Positions 8,414 through 17,680 of a DNA stretch of 37,288 nt are shown here, piece by piece. The position numbers and the translations under genes were made by a program. This stretch comes from Streptomyces muensis (GTDB lineage: Bacteria > Actinomycetota > Actinomycetes > Streptomycetales > Streptomycetaceae), in the NCBI RefSeq assembly GCF_021474425.1, contig NZ_JAKEIP010000063.1, positions 1 to 37,288 of the forward strand. The letters are read 5' to 3'. Numbering within the stretch: position 1 is the stretch's first letter; the number at the start of each line of letters is the position of its first letter. The notes beneath the pieces were generated by a model, which was given only the letters and a program-made list of their open reading frames with translations, was not told where the DNA came from and made no database searches.

Positions 8414-10446
8414 GGACGCAAACCGTGACCATCCGCGCCGATCTGCTGGCCCTGACGCCGCAGACGCTCGCCTCCCTCGCCAACCGGGGCCTGGTCAAGC
8501 GCGCCGAGAAGGACCTGGCGGCAGGCGCCGGGCCGGCGGTGACCGTCGGCGACGACGGCACCGTACGGGGACGCTTCCCGGACGGCACCGAGGCGGCTCT
8601 TGCGCCGGGGCTCGGCCTGGACGCGGCGGACTGCGGCTGCGGGGCGACGGGGGTGTGCCGCCACCGCATCGGTCTGGTGCTCGCTTACCAGCGCACCGCC
8701 GCCGAGGGCGCGGACACAGGCGAGGGCGCGGACACGGACGCCGGGGTGGATGACTCGCCGGCCGCCGCGAGCAGGTTCGTCGACTGGTCCCCGGCCGAGT
8801 TCGACGACGAGGCGCTGGCCGCCGCGCTGGGCCGGCCGGCCCTGACCGCCGCGCGGCGCGTCAAGGAGCGCGGCTACCTCGCCCGGCTGCACCGTCCCAC
8901 CGCCGCCGACCCGGAGCCCCGCGTCGAACTGCCCACCTGCACCGTCCGTTTCCCGGTCCCGCACGAGCTGGGCTACGCCCTCACCGACGCGTCCGCCGCG
9001 CTGCGGGGCGAGGTCGTGGCCCTGGCCGTCTGGGCGTTCCGGGCCGGGGAAGCCGAGCGGTCGACGGAGGTGAGCGTCGGTGGCCGTACGGCCGCGACGG
9101 AGCGCGCGGACACGGCCCTGCGCACCGCCCTGGCCCTCGCCGACGACCTCCTTCTGGACGGCGTGCAGCAGGCGGGGCCGGTGTTCGCCGGCTCCCTCGC
9201 GCGCGCCCAGGAGTCGCTGACCGCGGCCTCGCTGCACTGGCCGGCCGGGGCGGTGGCCGAGTTGCGGGAGCAGCTCGACGCGTACACCGCGCGCGGCACG
9301 CGCTACGCGGCGGAGCGGTACGCCCTGCTGCTGACCGAGCTCCATGCCCGGCACCGTGCCTCAGGACGGGATCCGGTCGGGGTGCTCGGCACCAAGGAGG
9401 CACCGCAGACGCCGCTGCGGCGGGTGCGGCTGGTGGCGCTGGGCTGCCGGGTCGGGGGCAGTGCGGGTGACCGGGTCGCCGAGACGTACTTCGCGCACGC
9501 GGAGGCCGGGATCGTGCTGGTGCTGCGCAGACGCTGGGAGGTGGCGGAGGGTCAGTCCCTGACCGGGCACGAGCTGTCGGCCCGTCGGCTGCTCGGCTCC
9601 CCGCTGCGCACGCTCGCCACGGCGAACGTGGTGAGCGAGCACACCTCGCGGGCCGCCGACCGGACCGTCACCATCTCCCGGGGCCGTGTCGCCGCCACCA
9701 GCGTCACTCCGCTCGGCTCGGCCTGGCGTGAGCTGCCCGGCAGTCTGCTGCTCGCCGACGCCGGAGCTCATCTGCGGGCTGCGGGCGAGCGGCCGCCCCG
9801 GCTGATCCGTCCGCGCGTCGAGGCGGAGTCGGTGCGGGTGGTGCGGGTGTCGGCCGTGGAGTCGATCGGCTACGACCCCGCCGCGCAGCGACTGGAGGCG
9901 GTCGTACGGGACCCCGCGGGCAGCGAGATCCTCGTGCGCGCCGACCACAACCCCCTGTGCCCCGGCGCCCTGGACGCGCTCGCCGCCGCGCTCGGCGAGG
10001 CGGAGGTCCACTGCGTCAGCGGCATGCTGCACCGCGCCCACGGCAGGATCGTGCTGGAGCCGCTGGCCGTGCTGACCGCGACCGGCGTGACCGTCCCCGA
10101 CCTCGCCCCCGGTGACGGCGACACCACGCTCGCCATGGCCCCGTCCCGGCCGTCCGACCCGGTCACGGCGGCCCTGGAGTCGGCGCTCACCGCCCTGTCC
10201 GAGGCCGCCCACCACGGTCTGCGCCGGCTGACCGCGCCGGCCCGCACCCGGCTGACCGACAGCGCCACCGCACTGCGGCGCACCGGCCTGCACACCGCCG
10301 CCGACCTGATACGCGCCCTGGACACGGCCCTTGCGCGCGACGGCGCGACGGCTGCCGTCCCGGCGTGGGTCGACGCCCAGATCCAGCTGGCGGTGAGCCT
10401 GGAACTGCATCAGGAGGGCACCGGCGAGATCCAGGGGTCAGCCTGA
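8410..10446 (+). CDS. SWIM zinc-finger protein (YehQ-like)
   Basis: 678 residues. An N-terminal SWIM finger is visible as C75-x-C77-x5-C83-x-H85 within DCGCGATGVCRHRIGLVLAY. SWIM fingers bind zinc and mediate DNA or protein contacts. The rest is long and mostly helical or beta-strand-mixed, with a repeated Ala/Leu pattern and no catalytic motif I recognise. GTG at 8410 overlaps the VWA stop (GTGA), making this the fifth and last gene of the overlapping operon. Its 3' end overlaps by nine bases the convergent epsilon-subunit gene, so the operon ends against the polyketide cluster with no spacer and no obvious terminator. Confidence 0.88.
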   Translation: MRTQTVTIRADLLALTPQTLASLANRGLVKRAEKDLAAGAGPAVTVGDDGTVRGRFPDGTEAALAPGLGLDAADCGCGATGVCRHRIGLVLAYQRTAAEGADTGEGADTDAGVDDSPAAASRFVDWSPAEFDDEALAAALGRPALTAARRVKERGYLARLHRPTAADPEPRVELPTCTVRFPVPHELGYALTDASAALRGEVVALAVWAFRAGEAERSTEVSVGGRTAATERADTALRTALALADDLLLDGVQQAGPVFAGSLARAQESLTAASLHWPAGAVAELREQLDAYTARGTRYAAERYALLLTELHARHRASGRDPVGVLGTKEAPQTPLRRVRLVALGCRVGGSAGDRVAETYFAHAEAGIVLVLRRRWEVAEGQSLTGHELSARRLLGSPLRTLATANVVSEHTSRAADRTVTISRGRVAATSVTPLGSAWRELPGSLLLADAGAHLRAAGERPPRLIRPRVEAESVRVVRVSAVESIGYDPAAQRLEAVVRDPAGSEILVRADHNPLCPGALDALAAALGEAEVHCVSGMLHRAHGRIVLEPLAVLTATGVTVPDLAPGDGDTTLAMAPSRPSDPVTAALESALTALSEAAHHGLRRLTAPARTRLTDSATALRRTGLHTAADLIRALDTALARDGATAAVPAWVDAQIQLAVSLELHQEGTGEIQGSA

Positions 10447-10652
10447 CTCCTGCCAGCTGTGCGGTGCGCGAAAGCCCGGGGTGCGTTCCAGACGGCGCCA
10501 GCCCGCGGGGCCGTCGGGGCAGTGCTCGTCTGCGGGGTCGGGCCGGGTGGCGGCGCGGGCCAGGAGGACCGCGGTGAGGGCCGCGATCTCCTCGGCGCTC
10601 GCCCTGCCCCTCTCGACGCGGAGTGCGGCGCCGACCGCGCCGGCCGGGGCGC

Positions 10653-10656
<4 letters not shown>
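10438..10656 (-). CDS. Acyl-CoA carboxylase epsilon subunit, small
   Basis: A 72-residue protein. In actinomycetes, very small epsilon subunits bridge or activate the alpha (biotin) and beta (carboxyltransferase) subunits of acyl-CoA carboxylases. Family features seen are an N-terminal helix with RGRASAEEIAALTAVLLAR and a C-terminal PAGWRRLERTPGFRAPHSW tail, typical of AccE/PccE. The GTG start at 10656 overlaps the beta-subunit stop (GTGA), so the two are translationally coupled. The last nine bases overlap the convergent SWIM gene. Its presence supports a complete beta-epsilon pair working with a biotinylated alpha subunit encoded elsewhere; no alpha gene lies in this window. Confidence 0.82.
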
Positions 10657-12230
<1,574 letters not shown>

Positions 12231-12249
12231 CGTTCCTCCTCAACTCCCC

Positions 12250-12783
12250 TCAGCCGGCATGCGCGTGCGCGCCCCGCCCGGCGGCGGCCACGCAGGCGCC
12301 CGTCCCCGAGCACAGGGCGGCGAACCCGCGGTCCACGTAGACCGCGGGCGCCCCCTTCTCCTCGACGTGCACGGACTGGACCTCGCCGAGCAGGATGATG
12401 TGGTCGCCCGCCGGGTAGCGCTCGTGGACCGTGCACTCGACGACCGCGAGCGCCCCGTCCAGCACGGTCCCTCCGCGTGCGGTGCGGACGAACTCCCCGC
12501 CCGCGAACTTGTCCGCCGACTTGCGCGCGAAGCGCATCGCCAGCTCGGTGTGGTCCTCGCGCAGCACGCTCACCGCGAACTCGCGGCAACTGTCGAACAC
12601 CGGGAAGGAGTTGGCCGTACGGGCCAGACAGACCAGCGCGAGCGGCGGCTGCATGGAGACGGACACGAACGAGCTGGCAGTGAAGCCGTGCGGGACTCCG
12701 GTGCGGTCATGGGCGGTGACGAGCGCCACCCCGGCGGGCACCCGGGCCATGGCGTCCCGGAGGATTCCCTGGTCGGCGGCCAT
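12250..12783 (-). CDS. actVB: NADH:flavin oxidoreductase, ActVB-type
   Basis: A 177-residue flavin reductase of the two-component monooxygenase family. ActVB reduces FMN with NADH and releases FMNH2 to the hydroxylase ActVA-ORF5, encoded here at 24574. The flavin-binding segment VPHGFTASSFVSVSM lies near residues 30-45, and DKFAGGEF and HIILLGEV are also typical. Length equals the ActVB I know. An AAGGAG Shine-Dalgarno is placed eight bases before the ATG. It follows the cyclase gene by 11 bases and precedes the carboxylase beta gene by 19, so it belongs to the minus-strand PKS operon. Confidence 0.95.
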   Translation of the reverse strand: MAADQGILRDAMARVPAGVALVTAHDRTGVPHGFTASSFVSVSMQPPLALVCLARTANSFPVFDSCREFAVSVLREDHTELAMRFARKSADKFAGGEFVRTARGGTVLDGALAVVECTVHERYPAGDHIILLGEVQSVHVEEKGAPAVYVDRGFAALCSGTGACVAAAGRGAHAHAG

Positions 12784-12794
12784 CTTTTGACTCC

Positions 12795-13688
12795 TTAGGC
12801 GAGGCAGGTGGGCAGCCGCCCACCGTTGTAGGCGACCAGTTCCGAGAAGATCTCCATGGCGTCCCGCGGCGGCCGGCCCAGCAGTTCCTCGTGGGCGCGG
12901 TGCAGGTTCGCGACGAGACGTTCCGCGTCCAGCAGTTCGGCATAGCCGCCGAGGTCCGCCTCGCGCGCGGCCTGAAGCGGGGTCAGCCCGCTGTCGGCCG
13001 CCTCGGCGGCGAGGCGCTGGACCCAGCGCAGGTACTCCCGGTTGGCGTCGAGCACCTCGGGTCCCGCGACCGGTCCGTGCCCGGCGACGACCACCTCGGG
13101 CTCCAGCTCCGCCAGCCGGTCGAGCGCGGCCAGCGTGCCGGCGACCGAGCCGAAGAGCACGAACGGGGTGACGCCGGACATGACGATGTCCCCGGCGAAC
13201 AGCACCCGTTCCTCGGGCAGCCAGACCACCACGTCGTGGTCGGTGTGCGCGGGGCCGACGCGGAGCAGTTCGGCGCGTCGCTCGCCGACGTGCACGGTGA
13301 GGTGGTCGCGGAAGGTGACGGTCGGCGGCGTCACCTCGATGTCGCCCCAGTCGACGCGCGGCCACAGCCCGGTGAGGGCGAGGCCGGTCGTCACCATGGC
13401 GGTGCGCATGTCCTCGTGCGCGATGATCTGCGTCCCCGGCGGGAAGACCTGGTTGCCGAAGGCATGGTCGCCGTGGAAGTGGGTGTTGACCACGGTGCGG
13501 GCCGGTCCCGTGGCGAGCTTGTCGACCGTCTCGGCCAGCCGCCGCGCCCTCGGGATCGTCGACAGGGTGTCGACGACGAGGGCGCCGTCGCCGCCCACGA
13601 CGATGCCCGCGTTGCTCACACACCAGCCGCCGGGGGCCTGCTCGTAGGCGTGGACCCCGTCGGCGACCTCGTGGACGGCGGCCGTCAT
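12795..13688 (-). CDS. actIV: MBL-fold polyketide cyclase, ActIV-type
   Basis: 297 residues of the metallo-beta-lactamase fold. The zinc motif HFHGDH is at 70-75, with supporting ligands in GPAHTDHD, FAGDIV and AGHGP. ActIV is the second/third-ring cyclase-thioesterase that acts on the ACP-bound bicyclic intermediate made by ActIII and ActVII, releasing the C16 product that becomes DNPA. The ATG at 13688 overlaps the stop of the aromatase gene. Gene order aromatase, MBL cyclase, flavin reductase equals actVII-actIV-actVB. Confidence 0.95.
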   Translation of the reverse strand: MTAAVHEVADGVHAYEQAPGGWCVSNAGIVVGGDGALVVDTLSTIPRARRLAETVDKLATGPARTVVNTHFHGDHAFGNQVFPPGTQIIAHEDMRTAMVTTGLALTGLWPRVDWGDIEVTPPTVTFRDHLTVHVGERRAELLRVGPAHTDHDVVVWLPEERVLFAGDIVMSGVTPFVLFGSVAGTLAALDRLAELEPEVVVAGHGPVAGPEVLDANREYLRWVQRLAAEAADSGLTPLQAAREADLGGYAELLDAERLVANLHRAHEELLGRPPRDAMEIFSELVAYNGGRLPTCLA

Positions 13689-14680
13689 GACGCCGGCCCG
13701 GCGTCGGCGGCGGCAGCGGCGGCAGCGGCGTGACTGAGCGTGGCCCGGCTGTTGGCGCCGAGCGCGTCCCGCAGATAGGCCCGGGCGTCGGCGACGGTCG
13801 TGCCCTCGCCGAGGACCTCCTCGATCCGGGTCGGGTCGATCGCCACGGTGTGTCGGGCGGTGACGGTGCCGTTCCCGTTCCTGTCGAAGAGCCAGGCGCC
13901 GCTGTGCCCGGTGAGCAGGGCGGGTGGCACGAGCTGCTTGTAGACGATGCTCTCGCCGGGGAAGCAGAGCCGGATCGAGCGGGTCGTGTGCGTGCTGCCG
14001 TCGGCGGTGACGGTCTCCATGGTCATGTCCTGGACGCCCGGGGAGCCGGCGTCCGCCGCCTCCTCGGTCAGCGTCACCTTCCCCACGTGCGGCAGCCGGT
14101 CCGGCCACAGGTCGCTGCGTTCGATGAAGGCGTACGCGTCGTCCCCGGACGGCACCTGGAGCGTGTCCTCGAACGTGAACAGCAGTTCCTCGACCGGGTG
14201 TCGACGCTCGGCGAGCCGGGCCAGCGCGGCCAGCTCCTTCTCGCTGTTGGTGTCCAGTGCCGCGCGCAGCCCCGGCAGCGCGTCCTCGTCGACGGCGGCG
14301 AAGTCGTGGGTCAGCACGATCTCGGTGCCGTCGCCGTCGCCGTGGAACTCCCAGCTTCCGCCCATCGAGGCGATCGGCGGCTGGGTGCGCTCCTGCCGGA
14401 AGGTGACCCGCAGCGCGTCGGGGTCCAGGGTCCGGCGGGACGTCCAGGTCTTGACCTGTCCGGCCACGCTCGCCCAGATCTGGAAGCGTTCCGTGCCCCG
14501 GTCGCGCTCCAGGATCCGCACGTGGACGGCGGGTTCGAAGACGGCCGGCCAGTGCTCGGCCCGCGCGACCAGCTCGTACAGCTGTCGCGCCGAGGCGGAT
14601 GTCCTCAGGGTGTGGACCACCCGGTGCTCCGCCTGGTCCTCGCCCCCGTGCTCCACCCGGTGTTCCTCCGGCCGGCTCAT
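13685..14680 (-). CDS. actVII: Didomain aromatase/cyclase, ActVII-type
   Basis: 331 residues forming two SRPBCC/START-like (Bet v1) domains, roughly 15-165 and 170-310, as in first-ring aromatase/cyclases of reducing type II PKSs. The N-domain begins HTLRTSASARQLYELVARAEHWP and the second has VEELLFTFEDTLQV and YAFIERSDLWP. The protein dehydrates and aromatises the first ring after C9 ketoreduction. The C-terminus is an Ala run (AAAAAAAADAGPAS), probably a flexible tail, and slightly lengthens the protein compared with the roughly 316 residues I recall for ActVII. The start overlaps the ACP stop and the stop overlaps the cyclase start, so translation is coupled on both sides. Confidence 0.94.
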   Translation of the reverse strand: MSRPEEHRVEHGGEDQAEHRVVHTLRTSASARQLYELVARAEHWPAVFEPAVHVRILERDRGTERFQIWASVAGQVKTWTSRRTLDPDALRVTFRQERTQPPIASMGGSWEFHGDGDGTEIVLTHDFAAVDEDALPGLRAALDTNSEKELAALARLAERRHPVEELLFTFEDTLQVPSGDDAYAFIERSDLWPDRLPHVGKVTLTEEAADAGSPGVQDMTMETVTADGSTHTTRSIRLCFPGESIVYKQLVPPALLTGHSGAWLFDRNGNGTVTARHTVAIDPTRIEEVLGEGTTVADARAYLRDALGANSRATLSHAAAAAAAADAGPAS

Positions 14681-14937
14681 GCCGCCTCGGCCAGCGCGCC
14701 GTTGACCAGGTCGAGCAGCTCGCGCGGGGTGTCGACGCGGCCCGCGACGTCGTCGGGGATGGCCACGCCGTAGCGGCTCTCCAGCCGGGCCGCGGTCTCC
14801 ATCAGGGCGAGCGAGTCGTAGCCGATGGTCTCGAAGCGGGTGTCGAGGATGTCCCCGGACAGCTCCGTTCCGTCCGCCTCTCCGGCGCATTCGATGAGGA
14901 CGCGGCGCAGGTCGTCGATGGTCAGCAGGGTCGCCAT
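14677..14937 (-). CDS. actI-ORF3: Type II PKS acyl carrier protein
   Basis: An 86-residue ACP. The phosphopantetheine attachment serine is Ser42 in IGYDSLALMETAARL (38-52). It holds the growing octaketide as a thioester and shuttles it among the KS/CLF, ketoreductase and cyclases. Length and the C-terminal VDTPRELLDLVNGALAEAA match the actinorhodin ACP very closely. A GGAGA Shine-Dalgarno lies upstream of the ATG. The CLF gene ends 39 bases before, and the aromatase start overlaps its stop. Confidence 0.96.
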   Translation of the reverse strand: MATLLTIDDLRRVLIECAGEADGTELSGDILDTRFETIGYDSLALMETAARLESRYGVAIPDDVAGRVDTPRELLDLVNGALAEAA

Positions 14938-14976
14938 TACGGTCTCCAGTTCTCGGTGTCGCTGTGGGGTGGGTGG

Positions 14977-16200
14977 CTACGAGGTGGGTTCGGGGCGGCG
15001 CAGGACGACCGCCGAGTTGAAGCCCCAGCGGCCCCTGGCCAGGACCAGGGCGGTGCGCAGGGGCGCGGTGCGCGGTGCGCCGAGCACCAGGTCGATGCCG
15101 TACTCGCCCGGGACGGAGCGCACGCCCGCGGTCGGCGGGATCACGCCTTCGCGCAGGGACATCAGGGCGGTGACCACGTCGAGCGGGCCGCCGCCGGAGT
15201 AGAGCCGGCCGGTCGTCGTCTTGGGGACGGTGACGGGGACGCCCTGGCTGCCGAACACCCGGCCGATGGCGTGGGCCTCCGCCGCGTCCAGCTCGGGTAC
15301 GCCCGCGCCGTCGGCGAAGACGACGTCGACGTCCTCGGGGCCGAGCCCGGCGTCGGCCAGCGCGAGCCGGATCGCGCGCTCCAGGCCCGGGGGCCGCCCG
15401 GAGCCGGGGGGCGGGTCGAAGGTCGAGGCGCAGCCCGCGAGTTCGCCGTAGCTCTCGTGCCGGCCGCGGGCCTCGGCGGCCGCGCTGTCCTCCAGGACGA
15501 GGAGGGCGCCGCCCTCGCCGGGGACGTAGCCGGCCGCCTGCTCGTCGAAGGGCAGGTAGGCCCGCTCCGGGTCGGTGGCGGTGCTGATCCGGCCGCTCGC
15601 GACCTGCGAGACCCAGCCCCAGGGGTCGAGTGCCGAGTCGACGCCGCCGGAGACGACCATCGGGGTGCCGCGGCGGATGGTGCGGCGGGCGTGGCCGAGG
15701 GCGTCCAGGCCGCCGGCCTGTTCGGCGACCAGGGCGCTGCTCGGGCCGCGCATGCCGTGCCGGATGGAGATCTGGCCGGTGTTCACGGCGTAGAACCAGG
15801 CGAAGGACTCGTACACGCTGACCGACTTGGGGCCCTCGGTCCACAGTTTGCGGAACTCGCGGTGCGTGAAGTCGAATCCGCCGCAGGCGTTGGCCGTGAC
15901 CACGCCCATGTCGTAGTCGGTGAGCGACTCCGGGTCGGCCTTGGCGTCCTGGAGCGCCCAGGCGGCGGCGGTCAGCGCGAGCCGGGTGGAGGGGTCGGTC
16001 TGCGGCAGCAGGCGGCCCGGGACGTGGTCCGGTGCGTGGAAGTCGTCGATCTGGCCGGCGAGCGTGGCCGGGTACCGGCTCACGTCGAAGCGGGTGACCG
16101 GGCCGAGGCCGATGCGGCCGGCCAGGACGGACGCCCAGTACGGTTCCAGGCCCAGGCCGTTGGGCGCGACGACACCGACTCCGGTGATGAGGACGCTCAT
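14977..16200 (-). CDS. actI-ORF2: Chain-length factor (KS-beta)
   Basis: 407 residues with the thiolase fold of ketosynthases, but the catalytic Cys is replaced by Gln161 (ALVAEQAGGLDAL). This is the hallmark of KS-beta/CLF, where Gln decarboxylates malonyl-ACP to prime synthesis. Residues F109, T112 and F116 sit in the dimer-interface helix (CGGFDFTHREF) and equal the published octaketide gate of the actinorhodin CLF, predicting a C16 chain. It forms a heterodimer with KS-alpha. The ATG at 16200 overlaps the KS-alpha stop, coupling the two subunits for equal synthesis. Confidence 0.96.
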   Translation of the reverse strand: MSVLITGVGVVAPNGLGLEPYWASVLAGRIGLGPVTRFDVSRYPATLAGQIDDFHAPDHVPGRLLPQTDPSTRLALTAAAWALQDAKADPESLTDYDMGVVTANACGGFDFTHREFRKLWTEGPKSVSVYESFAWFYAVNTGQISIRHGMRGPSSALVAEQAGGLDALGHARRTIRRGTPMVVSGGVDSALDPWGWVSQVASGRISTATDPERAYLPFDEQAAGYVPGEGGALLVLEDSAAAEARGRHESYGELAGCASTFDPPPGSGRPPGLERAIRLALADAGLGPEDVDVVFADGAGVPELDAAEAHAIGRVFGSQGVPVTVPKTTTGRLYSGGGPLDVVTALMSLREGVIPPTAGVRSVPGEYGIDLVLGAPRTAPLRTALVLARGRWGFNSAVVLRRPEPTS

Positions 16201-17471
16201 GCGACCGCCCCCGCGGCCTCGGCGCTGCGCAGGACCATGGCGCTCTGGAAGCCGCCGAAGCCGCTGCCCACGGTCAGCACGGTCCCGAGCCTGCGCTCGC
16301 GCGCTTCGAGCGGGACGTAGTCGAGGTCGCACTCGGGGTCGCTGGTGTGCAGGTTCGCGGTCGGTGGCACCACACCGTGTTCGAGGGCGAGGACACTGGC
16401 CGCTATCTCCAGCGAGCCGATCGCGCCGAGCGAGTGGCCGACCATCGACTTGATCGAGCTGACCGGGGTGCGCCTGGCGTGCTCGCCGAGCGCCCGCTTG
16501 TACGCCGCGGTCTCGTGCCGGTCGTTCTGCCGGGTGCCGGAGCCGTGGGCGTTGATGTAGTCGATGTCCGTGGCGTCGGTGCGGGACTCGTCGAGGGCGA
16601 CCCGGATGGCCTCGGCCATCTCGCGGCCGTCGGCCTTCAGTCCCGTCATGTGGTACGCGTTGCAGCGCGTCGCGTACCCCGGTATCTCGGCGTGTATGTG
16701 GGCGCCGCGGGCCAGCGCGCTGTCGTAGTCCTCCAGGACGAACATCGCGGCTCCCTCGGCCAGGACGAAGCCGTCGCGCGTGCCGTCGAACGGCCGCGAG
16801 GCGTGCTCCGGGTCGTCGTTGCGCGCCGTGGTGGCGCGGATCGCGTCGAAGCAGGCGACGACGATCGGGGTGATAGGGGTGTCGGCGGCCCCGGCGAGCA
16901 TGACGTCGGCGCTGCCCTCCTCGATCAGCCGCACCGCGTGGCCCACGGAGTCCAGGCCCGAGGTGCAGCCGTTGGAGACCATGGCGACCGGGCCCTCGGC
17001 GCCGACCGCCCACGCCACTTCGGCGGGCATGACGCTGGGCACCAGGTAGTCGAACATGTGCCGGGACAGCCAGTCGGCGTCGACCTCCCACTCCCGGCCG
17101 GAGTCCGACAGCAGCAGGTACTCGCGCTCCAGGCTGGTCGCGGCGGCCACGGCGCTGCCGAGGCTGACGCCGACCCGGGTGGGGTCGAGGGTGTCGAAGT
17201 CGAGCCCGCTCGCGGCGACGGCCTCGCGGGCGCAGGCCACGGCGAACTGCGAGGCCCGGTCCATGCGGTCGAGTTCGCGCGGGCCGAAGCCCTCGGCGAC
17301 GGGGTCGAAGTCGGCTTCGGCGGCGACCTGCGAGCGGTACGGCGAGGGGTCGAAGAACGAGATCCGGCGCGTCGCCGTCCGCCCCGAGGTGAGCAGTTCC
17401 CAGAACTGCCGCGTGCCGTTCCCGCCGGGGGCGCGGACGCCGACGCCCGTGATGACGACTCTGCGCTTCAA
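16197..17471 (-). CDS. actI-ORF1: Ketosynthase alpha
   Basis: 424 residues. The catalytic residues are present: Cys169 in SNGCTSGLDS, His309 in INAHGSGTRQND, Lys341 and His346 in KSMVGHSLGA. It performs the Claisen condensations that build the octaketide with the CLF and ACP. The residue two before the Cys is Asn167 (codon AAC), where type II KS enzymes I know have Thr (STGCTSG). I choose the TTG at 17471, which has AAGGAG nine bases upstream and gives the family length. The frame remains open upstream into the divergent promoter region and an annotated S. coelicolor form is longer, so the start is not absolutely certain. It is the first gene of the minus-strand PKS operon, divergent from actIII. 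Confidence 0.95.
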   Translation of the reverse strand: MKRRVVITGVGVRAPGGNGTRQFWELLTSGRTATRRISFFDPSPYRSQVAAEADFDPVAEGFGPRELDRMDRASQFAVACAREAVAASGLDFDTLDPTRVGVSLGSAVAAATSLEREYLLLSDSGREWEVDADWLSRHMFDYLVPSVMPAEVAWAVGAEGPVAMVSNGCTSGLDSVGHAVRLIEEGSADVMLAGAADTPITPIVVACFDAIRATTARNDDPEHASRPFDGTRDGFVLAEGAAMFVLEDYDSALARGAHIHAEIPGYATRCNAYHMTGLKADGREMAEAIRVALDESRTDATDIDYINAHGSGTRQNDRHETAAYKRALGEHARRTPVSSIKSMVGHSLGAIGSLEIAASVLALEHGVVPPTANLHTSDPECDLDYVPLEARERRLGTVLTVGSGFGGFQSAMVLRSAEAAGAVA

Positions 17472-17527
17472 TCCGAACAGCTCCTTCGATGAGTTCGTCC
17501 GGTGGTCGTCGTCATCGTGGGCCGCGT

Positions 17528-17546
17528 GGCTCGAAAGCGGCTCGAA
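17528..17546 (-). promoter_or_regulatory. SARP-type direct repeats facing actI-ORF1
   Basis: On the minus strand, TTCGAGCC occurs twice with an 11-bp period (17546-17539 and 17535-17528). Eight bases after the second copy comes a CACGAT-like -10 candidate (17519-17514). SARP activators bind heptamer direct repeats spaced by 11 bp, and ActII-ORF4 is reported to need TCGAG-type repeats in this actIII-actI region. The site sits about 57 bases before the KS start. Confidence 0.72.
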
Positions 17547-17610
17547 GGCCGATACGGGACCTCTCGATGCCGGATCCACCGTCGGCGGTCCCAGCCGCGC
17601 CCCAATCCGC

Positions 17611-17628
17611 TTCGACCGCCGTTCGAGG
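17611..17628 (+). promoter_or_regulatory. SARP-type direct repeats facing actIII
   Basis: On the plus strand, TTCGACC and TTCGAGG occur at 17611 and 17622, an exact 11-bp period, about 53 bases before the actIII start. With the minus-strand pair at 17528-17546 this gives the 209-bp divergent region one activator site per promoter. Binding by the SARP encoded at 18534-19301 is inferred from published act biology. No strong -10 is seen downstream, as is usual for activator-dependent promoters. Confidence 0.68.
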
Positions 17629-17680
17629 CCGGCGCCCGAGGCTGGGCGGCTGAGGGTCCACGAAGCAGGGAGAGGGACAC

